This document shows positions 1 through 7,513 of a stretch of DNA of 64,000 nucleotides, piece by piece. The notes beneath the pieces were generated by a model, which saw only the letters and a program-made list of their open reading frames with translations, searched no databases and had not been told where the DNA came from. Each line of letters begins with the position of its first letter. Within the stretch, counting starts at the first letter, position 1. Where the stretch lies: contig NZ_BDCD01000031.1 of the NCBI RefSeq assembly GCF_001613325.1, positions 1 through 64,000 on the forward strand, written 5' to 3'. Source of the DNA: Nocardia yamanashiensis NBRC 100130. GTDB lineage: Bacteria > Actinomycetota > Actinomycetes > Mycobacteriales > Mycobacteriaceae. The translations under genes were made by a program, and so were the position numbers.

Positions 1-1
1 C

Positions 2-232
2 CCACCGCCGTCGCCCGCCCCGGCTCCCGCACAGGCGCAACCGAATCCGCAGGTGCGACCCACCTCGGCCAATTCCCCGCTGCCGCCCATCAAGACGCTG
101 TCGGTGATCGGCGGCCTGATCGCACTCACCCTGGCGGGCGCGGGTTCGGGCGCGGTGAGCTTCCAGAGCGCGTCGGCGGCGCAGGGCCGGATCGATGCCG
201 CCCGGGCCGCGTTCTTCGGACCGAGGGTGTGA
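2..232 (+). CDS. C-terminal end of a proline-rich membrane protein (5' truncated)
   Basis: The reading frame is open from the window edge to a TGA at 230-232, about 76 codons. It begins with a stretch rich in Pro, Ala and Gln, then has one hydrophobic segment of about 20 residues (around TLSVIGGLIALTLAGAG), and ends with a short Ala/Arg-rich tail. This suggests a single-pass membrane protein with a disordered Pro-rich linker. It ends 10 nt before the ImmA/IrrE gene, so the two are probably co-transcribed. I do not recognise the family, and the N-terminal part lies outside the window. Confidence 0.55.
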   Translation, partial: PPPSPAPAPAQAQPNPQVRPTSANSPLPPIKTLSVIGGLIALTLAGAGSGAVSFQSASAAQGRIDAARAAFFGPRV

Positions 233-242
233 GGGGACCACG

Positions 243-761
243 ATGACCGAGAGCCGGGCGCAGAGCCATAGCATCGGGTCCTATCGCCGGGTGGCCGCGG
301 CGGTGGACGCGGTGTGCGCGGTGGCCGCCGACTTCGACGCCACCACCCTGGACGAAGTGGTGCTCGCCATTTCCGCCGAACGCCGGCGGCCGATCGAAAT
401 CGCCAGTGCCCAACTGGGTCCCGGCGTCTGCGGTCAGCGCCGCAGCTATCCGGAGAAGGACGTGATCGTGCTGGCGTCGGCGCTGCCGTCCCGCGACCAC
501 ACCCTGGCCCACGAGCTGGGCCACATCGTCTTCGACCATCCGGGCGAGGCGGCGGCCGAGGTGGTGCTGGAGGCCAGCGACGATCTCATCGCCTACATGC
601 TCAGTCAGCGCGCGCATCAGACGGCGGTGGATCTCGGCGAGGACGAGCAGGCGGAATGGGAGGCGGAGACTTTCGCCAGCATGCTCATGACCCGCCTGCG
701 GGTGTTCAACAACCGGGGCGCGGGCGTCTCGGTCCTTCGATTCGATGAGGCGCTCGGATGA
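243..761 (+). CDS. ImmA/IrrE family metallo-endopeptidase
   Basis: 172-residue protein with the zinc-protease motif HELGH at residues 90-94, followed by a hydrophobic residue and the sequence FDHP. This is characteristic of the ImmA/IrrE (DUF955) family, whose members cleave HTH repressors of mobile elements or stress genes. ATG 243 was chosen over an upstream in-frame start because GAGGGGA lies just before it. The next gene starts 73 nt downstream, which suggests one operon with the flanking membrane proteins. The substrate is unknown; no XRE repressor lies downstream in the window, and the usual partner may lie upstream of the edge. Confidence 0.85.
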   Translation: MTESRAQSHSIGSYRRVAAAVDAVCAVAADFDATTLDEVVLAISAERRRPIEIASAQLGPGVCGQRRSYPEKDVIVLASALPSRDHTLAHELGHIVFDHPGEAAAEVVLEASDDLIAYMLSQRAHQTAVDLGEDEQAEWEAETFASMLMTRLRVFNNRGAGVSVLRFDEALG

Positions 762-834
762 ACGGGTCAGGGCACGGAGGAGGCAGCTTGCGTAACCACG
801 GAGTGCCCCTCGATCATCCGCGAAAGGACGCCGC

Positions 835-1887
835 ATGACCTTCTGGTTGACGGCTTTGCTGGTCTGGATGGCCGCGGGTGCGAGAGTCGGGCGGGTGCTG
901 GTGAAACCGGCGACCACCGCCCGGGTCGCGATCCTGTTCGCGGTGGCGGCGGTGGCGGCCGCGGCGACGCTGGCCGTGCCGGAAATCGGTGTCGCGGTTG
1001 ATCATCTGATGCCCGGCGGCCTGCGCGGCATGTGGTTGTCGGACCGGCTGACCGTCGCGTCCTGGATCCTCTTCGGCACCGCGACCTCGGTGGTGGCGGC
1101 CGCCGCGTGGCCGGTGGTCTCGCGCCGCAACCTGCGGCAGATCGCGTGGGTCATCTACGCCGGCGGCGCACTCGCCATGCTGCTCACCCTGTTCTGGTCG
1201 GTCACCTTCGGCTGGTCGATGGTGCTGCTGGAGTGCGTGTTCATCGTGGTCACCGGTGTCCGCAATCTGGACTGGACCACGCTGGGCCGCGGTATCGCCA
1301 TCTACAGCACGGGAACCCTTCTGGTCGGTCTACTTTCGGCACTCTCCATCCGCCGGGCCTTCCAGCACGAACCCATGGCCGAACCGGGCAAGGGCGATTG
1401 GTTCTGGCCGGTGTGGTCGCTCGCGAGCCTGCTCATCGCCATCGGCGCGGTCTGGATCGTGATCGAACTCTGGGTGCGAGCGCGCCTGCTGCTGCGGCAG
1501 ATTCGCACCCTGCACCGAGTCCTGATCGCCCGCTTCCCCGAGGTGGTGGCCAAGGATCAGACCGGAACCGGCACCCAGCTCAAGGCTTCCGACCAGATCG
1601 CCCAGATCATGGACGCGCTCTACCTGCAATCCGGCGGCGGCGTGGATCTGGCCTCGGTCGGCATCGAGCTCACCGATGCCACCAAACCGCCGGACGCGGT
1701 GGTTCCGCGCGCCGAGCGGGTTGCCGAATGGGCGCGAAATCCGTTCGGGGACGTGGTGATCGACCCGCGCTGGATCTCGCCGCCGCCGGGCGTGGGCCCG
1801 CGCGGCTGGGTCCAAGCCATTGCCCGGGCCTTCGATGCGAAGGCCGCGAGCAGTACGCCGGCGGCGAGTAGTTCTTCAGCGCGATAA
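835..1887 (+). CDS. Polytopic membrane protein, MAB_1171c/DUF6545-like
   Basis: 350-residue protein whose first ~220 residues hold about seven hydrophobic segments (for example TFWLTALLVWMAAGARVG, VAILFAVAAVAAAATLAV and LASLLIAIGAVWIVIELWV). A soluble C-terminal domain of about 120 residues follows. The arrangement and its position behind an ImmA/IrrE gene match the actinobacterial MAB_1171c family, annotated as putative transporters without proven function. An AAAGGACG ribosome binding site precedes ATG 835. Because it travels with a metalloprotease, a signal-sensing role is as likely as transport; that is inference. Confidence 0.7.
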   Translation: MTFWLTALLVWMAAGARVGRVLVKPATTARVAILFAVAAVAAAATLAVPEIGVAVDHLMPGGLRGMWLSDRLTVASWILFGTATSVVAAAAWPVVSRRNLRQIAWVIYAGGALAMLLTLFWSVTFGWSMVLLECVFIVVTGVRNLDWTTLGRGIAIYSTGTLLVGLLSALSIRRAFQHEPMAEPGKGDWFWPVWSLASLLIAIGAVWIVIELWVRARLLLRQIRTLHRVLIARFPEVVAKDQTGTGTQLKASDQIAQIMDALYLQSGGGVDLASVGIELTDATKPPDAVVPRAERVAEWARNPFGDVVIDPRWISPPPGVGPRGWVQAIARAFDAKAASSTPAASSSSAR

Positions 1888-1914
1888 TTCGGACACGGTT
1901 CGACTCAATACAAG

Positions 1915-1948
1915 AATGTGCCGCGGCGGACGACCGCCGCGGCACATT
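1915..1948 (+). terminator. Hairpin terminator after the membrane-protein gene
   Basis: Perfect 15-bp inverted repeat (arms 1915-1929 and 1934-1948, loop ACGA) located 27 nt after the stop codon of the preceding gene. No long T-run follows, so it may act as an I-shaped actinobacterial terminator. Confidence 0.65.
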
Positions 1949-2428
1949 CACGCCTGCAGTCCCTATTGCGACATTCCATGGGTCAATTCGTATCGGTTGG
2001 ATCCGTCATCGAATCTGTCATCGAATCGGTCGCCGTACTGATGACCCGTTCGCGAGCATTCGTGCCGAGACAACGTATCCGATCTTTCGTCTCGGCACAC
2101 TCGAGGTGCACGCCAGGGACTTTGCTTGTCGCAGTTGGTGCAATGGGGGCGAAACGCTCACAACGCACAAAACGACATAGTGCACAAAAAGACTGGTTTG
2201 AATGCTTTGCGGAACGCAAGCGCCCTTATGCCAGGTTTGTGCATATTGCACCAGCGCAGGGGTCTACGCCACATGGCCTCAGCGCCCTGAGACCGGTGCA
2301 ACACTCTTCACTCGAACCGAATGGTCCGGCGAGGCGTACTAGATCTTCCGAAACAGCGGCGCTGGCCTGCAACCAGCGCCCCCGTGTCATCGCCCGTGGT
2401 ACGACCTGGAGCATTCCCTGTTACAAAC
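1949..2428. other. AT-richer gene-free interval
   Basis: About 480 bases with clearly lower GC than the neighbours and no convincing coding frame; open frames here lack the strong codon-position GC bias seen in the flanking genes. GTGCA/TGCAC words recur at about 2104, 2137, 2179, 2239-2251 (palindrome GTGCATATTGCAC) and 2293. It lies downstream of both flanking genes (the membrane protein on + and the EspR-like gene on -), so it is not an ordinary promoter. Possible nucleoid-protein binding region or decayed DNA. Confidence 0.4.
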
Positions 2429-2466
2429 CAACACAGTGCGGCCTCCGAGCTAGCCGCACTGTGTTG
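2429..2466 (-). terminator. Terminator of the EspR-like gene
   Basis: 14-bp perfect inverted repeat (2429-2442 and 2453-2466) with a 10-nt loop. Read on the minus strand, the stem is followed by a T-rich run (TTGGTTTGTAA). It lies 15 nt after the stop of the minus-strand regulator gene. Confidence 0.75.
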
Positions 2467-2480
2467 CGCTGTGACAGGGC

Positions 2481-2897
2481 CTATTCCGTGCCGTCCGGAG
2501 GAATTTCGGGCAAGCCTTCACTTGCCCGCAACTTCTCCGCCATGGAGGTAAGCAGATTCTGAGATTCTTCGGAGAGGTCGAACGCTCTACTCGACAGCCG
2601 ACGAAGTCCATAGCCCTGCAGCTGGGACAGCAGCTCGAGATCATGATCGATCTTCGCCGCGTAGATGTCGTTGAAGAAGTAGTCCGGTTTGACCTTGAAG
2701 AACTTCGCCAGCGCCGCCACCGTCTCATCGGACGGATTCGTGCGCTGTCCCGACCGCAACTGCGACAGATACGGTTTCGAGATCGGATGGCCGGATGCCG
2801 TCAAGGCGGCCGCCACCTCTGCGTTCGTGTGCGGCTTACGCCCCGGGGGATGCACGGTTTCGAACAGCTTGTTCAGCCGCGCCGCGAAATCAGCCAT
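2481..2897 (-). CDS. espR: EspR-like XRE/HTH transcriptional regulator
   Basis: 138-residue protein closely resembling mycobacterial EspR, a nucleoid-associated regulator of cell-wall and ESX-1 genes. The N-terminus (ARLNKLFETVHPPGRKPHT), the recognition-helix region (PYLSQLRSGQRTNPS) and the following AALAKFF segment match the EspR pattern, with an XRE-type helix-turn-helix at about residues 25-80. The C-terminal ~55 residues are helical and would form the EspR dimerisation domain. It is monocistronic, with its own terminator. The assignment as EspR orthologue rests on remembered sequence similarity, and the regulon in this organism is unknown. Confidence 0.8.
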   Translation of the reverse strand: MADFAARLNKLFETVHPPGRKPHTNAEVAAALTASGHPISKPYLSQLRSGQRTNPSDETVAALAKFFKVKPDYFFNDIYAAKIDHDLELLSQLQGYGLRRLSSRAFDLSEESQNLLTSMAEKLRASEGLPEIPPDGTE

Positions 2898-3256
2898 TGT
2901 GAGCCGCCCAATTCCCTTCGCTGTACTAACAGTCGTTATCTCGGATACGTATCATTGATATTAGCGGCTCAGTAACTGAAAACCTACGCCTGATTCGCGA
3001 TTTCCTTGAAGCTTCTAGACGGTGATCCGGCGAACCTGCGTTGGCTTGGGCGTTTGCGGGCCACCCCCATGGTTCTTGCCGAGCGCTTAAGAGCCCCGGT
3101 TCTGGCCCGTCGCGAGGGTCTTCCCGGACGGGCCCCGGGTAGCCATAAGATAGCTGACGTCTCATCTTCTTGTCTGTACCTGGGATTGTGTGGCGTACGC
3201 CACGTTTCGCGGTACCTCAGGATGAACGTTCAACCTTGGCCGAATTCGATTGTGGA
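2898..3256. other. Intergenic region upstream of the EspR-like gene
   Basis: 359 bases between espR (promoter side) and the 3' end of fadA5, with no convincing gene. It contains the AT-rich segment 2935-3000, probably the espR promoter and leader, and a perfect 14-bp palindrome GTGGCGTACGCCAC at 3190-3203. The palindrome could be an operator or help terminate fadA5 transcripts. Confidence 0.4.
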
Positions 3257-4423
3257 CTAGATCCTCTCGATGATGGTGCCGGTCGCCAGGGCGCCACCGC
3301 AGCACATCAGGATCATCGCCGTGGACTTGTCGGAACGTTCCAGTTCGTGCAAAGCCGTTGTGATGAGCCGGGATCCGGTGCTGCCGACCGGGTGGCCGAG
3401 CGCGATGGCGCCGCCGTTCACGTTCACCCGATCGAAGTCCGGCTTGTGCACCGAGGCCCAGGACAGCACCACGGACGCGAAAGCTTCGTTGATCTCGAAC
3501 AAGTCGATGTCCGACATGCTCATCCCGCTGCGCTCGAGCAGCCGCTGGCAGGCCTGCACCGGGCCGTCCAGATGATATTCCGGCTCGCCGCCGACCAGGC
3601 ACTGGGACACGATCCGGGCGCGCGGCTTCAAACCCTGTCGCTGCGCGGCCTTTTCGTCCATCAGCAGCACCGCGGCCGCGCCGTCGGAGATCTGCGAGGA
3701 GGTGCCCGCGGTGTGAATTCCGCCCTCCAGCACCGGCTTCAGCTTGGCCAGCGCCTCGCGGGTGGTGGCGCGCAGGCCCTGGTCCTTGCTGATGTCGGCG
3801 AACTCGCCGGTGAGGTTGCCCTCCTTGTCGACCTGCGGCGCGTTCGCGATGGTCAGCACCTCGCGATCGAAGCGCCCCTCGGCCCACGCCTGCGCCGCCA
3901 GCCGCTGCGAGCGCTCGCCCAATTCCTCGACGTCATCGCGAGTGATGCCGCGCCGCTTGGCAATTCGCTCCGCGGCCTCGAACTGGTTGGGCATGTCGAT
4001 GTCCCAGGAGGCGGGGCGGCGGGGGCCGGCGTGGGTGCCGACGTTCGCGCCCAGCGGCACGTGGCTCATCGACTCGATGCCGCACGCCAGGCCGACTTCG
4101 ATTGCGCCCGTGGAGATCAGGCCCGCGACCAGGCCCGCGGCCTGCTGCGCCGAACCGCACTGATTGTCGATGGTGACCGCGCCGGACTGCCACGGCAGGC
4201 CCGCGTGCAGCCACGCGGTGCGGGTGACATTGTTGCTCTGCTCGCCCACCTGCATGACGCAGCCGCCGACGACCTGCTCGACCAGGATCGGGTCGAGTTC
4301 GGCGCGCTCGAGCACGCCCTTCTGGGCCGCCCCGAGCAGCTCGGCGGCGTGCAGGCCGGCCAGCCAGCCGTTGCGCTTGCCGATCGGAGTGCGCGCGGCC
4401 TCGACGATTACGGGTGTACCCAT
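3257..4423 (-). CDS. fadA5: Steroid 3-ketoacyl-CoA thiolase FadA5
   Basis: 388-residue thiolase strongly resembling M. tuberculosis FadA5 (Rv3546), which cleaves acetyl-CoA or propionyl-CoA from the cholesterol side chain. Visible features are the nucleophilic Cys89 in DNQCGSAQQ, NEAFASVVLSWA, the GHPVGSTGSR histidine motif and a C-terminal MCCGGALATG segment with the second catalytic Cys. ATG 4423 has a GGAAGGAAAG ribosome binding site; upstream in-frame starts do not. The gene is divergent from cyp125, as in mycobacteria, across a 147-bp region with two KstR-type boxes. Product family is certain; steroid specificity follows from similarity and context. Confidence 0.92.
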   Translation of the reverse strand: MGTPVIVEAARTPIGKRNGWLAGLHAAELLGAAQKGVLERAELDPILVEQVVGGCVMQVGEQSNNVTRTAWLHAGLPWQSGAVTIDNQCGSAQQAAGLVAGLISTGAIEVGLACGIESMSHVPLGANVGTHAGPRRPASWDIDMPNQFEAAERIAKRRGITRDDVEELGERSQRLAAQAWAEGRFDREVLTIANAPQVDKEGNLTGEFADISKDQGLRATTREALAKLKPVLEGGIHTAGTSSQISDGAAAVLLMDEKAAQRQGLKPRARIVSQCLVGGEPEYHLDGPVQACQRLLERSGMSMSDIDLFEINEAFASVVLSWASVHKPDFDRVNVNGGAIALGHPVGSTGSRLITTALHELERSDKSTAMILMCCGGALATGTIIERI

Positions 4424-4445
4424 TTCTTTCCTTCCGGAGCTGAAC

Positions 4446-4459
4446 TGCAACAAGTTCTC
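4446..4459. promoter_or_regulatory. Near-consensus KstR box upstream of fadA5
   Basis: TGCAACAAGTTCTC matches TnnAACnnGTTnnA at every fixed position except the last base. It lies 23 nt upstream of the fadA5 start, inside the divergent fadA5-cyp125 region. KstR is the TetR-type repressor of sterol catabolism in mycobacteria and rhodococci. Confidence 0.65.
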
Positions 4460-4535
4460 TAGCGGTAACGTAGGCCTGTTGCGGCCTTCGTACCTAGTCC
4501 CTTCTCTTGTTGTACCCCCTGTGCTTCAATAACGG

Positions 4536-4549
4536 TAGAACGTGTTTCA
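4536..4549. promoter_or_regulatory. KstR box upstream of cyp125
   Basis: TAGAACGTGTTTCA matches TnnAACnnGTTnnA at all fixed positions. It ends 21 nt before the cyp125 start codon and can also influence fadA5 on the other strand. Confidence 0.85.
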
Positions 4550-4570
4550 GTTGGTCAAAGGAGACTGCTG

Positions 4571-5830
4571 GTGGTGGATACCCACGCCCGGCCCAACGTG
4601 CCGGATGGTTTCGACGTCACGGACCCGGATATCTGGGCGCAGCGCGTGCCCGCCGAGGAGTTCGCCGAGCTCCGCAAGGCCGCCCCGATCTGGTGGAACC
4701 CCAAGTCTCCGGAAGTCGGCGGCTTCGCGGACGACGGCTTCTGGGTGGTCAGCAAGCACGCGGATGTGAAGGAAGTCTCCCGGCGCGACGACGTCTTCTC
4801 GACCTTCGAGAACACGGCCATCCCGCGTTTCAACGACGACATCACCCGCGAGCAGATCGAGATGCAGCGCTTCGTGCTGCTGAACAAGGATGCCCCGGAG
4901 CACACCAAGCTGCGCAAGCTGATCTCCAAGGGCTTCACCCCGCGCGTGATCAACGGCCTGCGCGCCGAACTCACCGCGCGCGCCGAGAAGATCGTCAAGG
5001 CGGCCGCCGACGGCGGCACCGGCGACTTCGTGGAACAGGTCGCCAGCGAGCTCCCCTTGCAGGCCATCGCCGAATTGATCGGTGTGCCGCAAGAGGATCG
5101 GATGAAGCTGTTCAAATGGTCCAACGAGATGACCAGCTACGACGATCCGGATTCCGACGTCGATCCGATGACCGCGTCCATGGAGATCCTGGGCTACGCC
5201 TATCAGATGGCCGAGTCCCGGCGCGCCTGCCCGGCCGAGGACATCGTGACCACGCTGGTCCAGGCCGATATCGACGGAGAAGCGTTGTCCCCCGAGGAAT
5301 TCGGGTTCTTCGTCATGGTGCTGGCGGTGGCCGGCAACGAGACCACGCGCAATGCCACCACGCACGGCATGATCGCGTTCATGGAGAACCCCGAGCAGTG
5401 GGAGCTCTACAAGCGGGAGCGGCCCAAGACCGCGGCCGACGAGATCATTCGCTGGGCCACGCCGGTGAGCAGCTTCCAGCGCACCGCGCTCGAGGACACC
5501 GAGCTGAACGGCGTCGAGATCAAGAAGGGGCAGCGGGTGCTGCTGGCCTACCGTTCGGCCAACTTCGACGAGGACGTCTTCGAGAATCCCTACACCTTCG
5601 ACATCACGCGGAATCCCAACCCGCACTTGTCTTTCGGTGGCACCGGTGCGCACTACTGCGTCGGCGCGAACCTGGCGCGGCTGGAGATCGAGATCATCTT
5701 CAATGCCATCGCCGACTTCATGCCGGACATCACCAAGCTCGGCGATCCCAAGCGACTGCGCTCGGGCTGGCTGAACGGCGTCAAGGAATTGCAGGTGGAC
5801 TACAAGGGCGGCTGCCCGGTCCAGCACTGA
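4571..5830 (+). CDS. cyp125: Steroid C26-monooxygenase, cytochrome P450 CYP125
   Basis: 419-residue P450. Visible motifs are the I-helix oxygen-binding segment AVAGNETTRN, the ExxR pair in DEIIRW and the haem-cysteine loop FGGTGAHYCVG. Sequence and divergence from fadA5 match CYP125 (Rv3545c), which oxidises the C26/C27 terminal carbon of cholesterol or cholestenone and starts side-chain degradation. GTG 4571 is chosen because AAAGGAGA lies 6 nt upstream; a second in-frame GTG follows at 4574. An exact KstR box precedes it and a strong hairpin terminator follows. The 3Fe-4S ferredoxin at 18919 is a plausible electron donor (inference). Confidence 0.93.
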   Translation: MVDTHARPNVPDGFDVTDPDIWAQRVPAEEFAELRKAAPIWWNPKSPEVGGFADDGFWVVSKHADVKEVSRRDDVFSTFENTAIPRFNDDITREQIEMQRFVLLNKDAPEHTKLRKLISKGFTPRVINGLRAELTARAEKIVKAAADGGTGDFVEQVASELPLQAIAELIGVPQEDRMKLFKWSNEMTSYDDPDSDVDPMTASMEILGYAYQMAESRRACPAEDIVTTLVQADIDGEALSPEEFGFFVMVLAVAGNETTRNATTHGMIAFMENPEQWELYKRERPKTAADEIIRWATPVSSFQRTALEDTELNGVEIKKGQRVLLAYRSANFDEDVFENPYTFDITRNPNPHLSFGGTGAHYCVGANLARLEIEIIFNAIADFMPDITKLGDPKRLRSGWLNGVKELQVDYKGGCPVQH

Positions 5831-5845
5831 CCGTAGAATACGAAT

Positions 5846-5885
5846 GAAGCGGGTGAACGGTATACCGTTCACCCGCTTCGTTTTT
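5846..5885 (+). terminator. Intrinsic terminator of cyp125, 34-bp perfect palindrome
   Basis: Positions 5846-5879 form a perfect 17+17-bp palindrome, followed by G and five T residues. It lies 15 nt after the cyp125 stop. Because the palindrome is symmetrical it could also stop the convergent minus-strand operon ending at 5940. Confidence 0.85.
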
Positions 5886-5939
5886 CCCGCCACGTGACGA
5901 TTCTGGACGTATGTCCGAATATTCGGCGGGTCCGGAAAA

Positions 5940-6350
5940 TCAGGCAGGCTTCAAGGTCTTCATTGCCCGGTCGGTTTCCCAGAAGGCGCGCAGGGCAAGG
6001 ATTTTCCCGTCCTCGTCCACCTTGTAAGTGAACACGCCTTCCGCATCGACGATATGGCCGCCCATGGTGGTGCGAATGCGACCGGTGAAGGCCACCTCAC
6101 CACCGCAGGCGAAGGAATCCTCGAAAAGAAACTCGATGCTCTCCGTCTGAGCGATCGCCTTGTCCCAGAAGGCCGCGATGGCCTCCGCGCCGCGGTGCCC
6201 CTTGCCCTCGGGATCGAAGAAGGACGGCCCGACCGGATCCTCCACGATGCCGTCGGCGGCGAACAGCGCCACCCACGCGGTCTTGTCCTTGGCGCGCACC
6301 GCGGCCTGCGAGGCGTACCCCGCTACCCGGGCCGGATGTTCCGCGCTCAC
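5940..6350 (-). CDS. NTF2/SnoaL-fold protein, ketosteroid isomerase-like
   Basis: 136-residue protein with the NTF2-like cone fold pattern: an N-terminal helix (VAGYASQAAVRAKDK), WVALFAADGIVEDPVGP, FWDKAIAQTESIEF, then strands ending in YKVDEDGKILALRAFW. Family members are ketosteroid isomerases, SnoaL-type cyclases and related acid-base enzymes. GTG 6350 overlaps the stop of ltp3 (GTGA), showing translational coupling as the last gene of the sterol operon. A substrate with a steroid ring or side chain is likely from context, but the reaction is not known; alternatively it may be a stabilising partner of the Ltp proteins. Confidence 0.8.
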   Translation of the reverse strand: MSAEHPARVAGYASQAAVRAKDKTAWVALFAADGIVEDPVGPSFFDPEGKGHRGAEAIAAFWDKAIAQTESIEFLFEDSFACGGEVAFTGRIRTTMGGHIVDAEGVFTYKVDEDGKILALRAFWETDRAMKTLKPA

Positions 6351-7513
6351 GGCTGCTCGCTTCCGACGACCCACATCGAGAAGTACTGCGAGCCACCGCC
6401 GTACGCGTGACCGTAGGCCTTCTTGGCGTTCTCTACCTGGTAGTCGCCCGCGCGGCCCATGACCTGCTTGGCGGCCTCGGCGAACCGGATCATGCCGGAC
6501 GCGCCGATCGGGTTGGAGGACAGCACGCCGCCCGACGGATTCACGGGAAGCTTTCCGCCGATGGCGGTTTCGCCCGCATCGGTCAGCTTCCAGCCCTCGC
6601 CCTCGGGCATGAAGCCCAGGTTCTCCAGCCACATCGGCTCGAACCAGGAGAACGGCACGTAGATCTCGGCCGCGTCGATCTCCTCGAGCGGATTGGTGAT
6701 CCCGGCCTGCTTCCACAGCGCCTTCGCGGCGGCCTGCCCGGCCTGCGGATTCACCTGATCGCGGCCCGCGTACGCGAGCGGTTCGGTGCGCATGGCGGTG
6801 CCGTGCACCCAGGCCACCTTCTTGCCCTGTGCCTCAACGGCTTTGGCCGAGGCCTCGTCGCCGATCACGATGGCGCAGGCGCCGTCCGAGGACGGGCAGG
6901 TCTCGTCGAAACGAATGGGGTCCCACAGCATCTGGGACGACATCACCGATTCCATGGTGATATCGGGCTGCTTCAGGTGCGCGTACGGATTGCGCGCGCC
7001 GTTCTTGCGATCCTTCACCGCCACCATGGCGCCGATGTGCAGCGGGGCGTTCGCGCGGCGGATGTAGGCCCGCACGTGCGGGGCGAAATAGCCGCCCGCG
7101 CCCGCGCCGACCGGCATGGTGAACGGAACCGGATTCGACAGCGCCCACATGGCATTGGATTCCGACTGCTTCTCCCACGCGATGGCGAGCACCTTGCCGT
7201 GCACGCCCGCCTGCACCTGATTGGCGGCGACGACGGCGGTGGAGCCGCCCACCGAACCGGCGGTGTGCACGCGCAGCAGCGGCTTCCCGGTGGCGCCCAG
7301 GGCGTCGGCGAGGAAGAGCTCCGGCATCATGGAGCCCTCGAAGAAGTCGGGGGCCTTGCCGATCACCACGGCGTCGATATCGGCCATGGTCAGGCCGGAG
7401 TCGGCCAGCGCGCGGTCGATGGCCTCGCGGCACATGCCCGCCATGGACACGTCCGACCGCTTGGTCACGTGATGGGTCTGTCCGGTGCCGAGCACCGCGG
7501 CGGGGAATGTCAT
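6347..7513 (-). CDS. ltp3: Ltp3-like SCPx-type thiolase/aldolase
   Basis: 388-residue protein of the thiolase superfamily SCPx/lipid-transfer branch, resembling Rv3523 (Ltp3). It has the N-terminal domain with VLGTGQTHHVTKRSDVSM, a GSVGGSTAV segment where classical thiolases carry the nucleophilic Cys, and a C-terminal glycine-rich GGGSQYFSMWV. In Rhodococcus, Ltp3 and Ltp4 are required to degrade C24-branched sterol side chains such as sitosterol, probably as acyl-CoA aldolases working with OB-fold proteins. Its start overlaps the ltp4 stop by ATGA, and the NTF2 gene follows with GTGA overlap. The exact reaction is inferred from that literature. Confidence 0.85.
   Translation of the reverse strand: MTFPAAVLGTGQTHHVTKRSDVSMAGMCREAIDRALADSGLTMADIDAVVIGKAPDFFEGSMMPELFLADALGATGKPLLRVHTAGSVGGSTAVVAANQVQAGVHGKVLAIAWEKQSESNAMWALSNPVPFTMPVGAGAGGYFAPHVRAYIRRANAPLHIGAMVAVKDRKNGARNPYAHLKQPDITMESVMSSQMLWDPIRFDETCPSSDGACAIVIGDEASAKAVEAQGKKVAWVHGTAMRTEPLAYAGRDQVNPQAGQAAAKALWKQAGITNPLEEIDAAEIYVPFSWFEPMWLENLGFMPEGEGWKLTDAGETAIGGKLPVNPSGGVLSSNPIGASGMIRFAEAAKQVMGRAGDYQVENAKKAYGHAYGGGSQYFSMWVVGSEQP

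Noticed and set aside
1918..2562. Plus-strand open frame of about 214 codons in the AT-richer gap
   Set aside because: No third-position GC bias, no ribosome binding site, runs antisense into the EspR-like gene; product unlike known families.
3190..3203. GTGGCGTACGCCAC palindrome as a KstR or other named operator
   Set aside because: It lacks the AACnnGTT core and I cannot match it to a known regulator; recorded only as a palindrome.
3241..3252. KstR box near the fadA5 3' end (GAACGTTCAA-like sequence at about 3223)
   Set aside because: Spacing between AAC and GTT half-sites does not fit the 2-bp gap of the consensus, and it lies downstream of the genes.
3006..3260. Short plus-strand frame between espR and fadA5
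   Set aside because: No ribosome binding site and overlaps the fadA5 3' end; probably non-coding.
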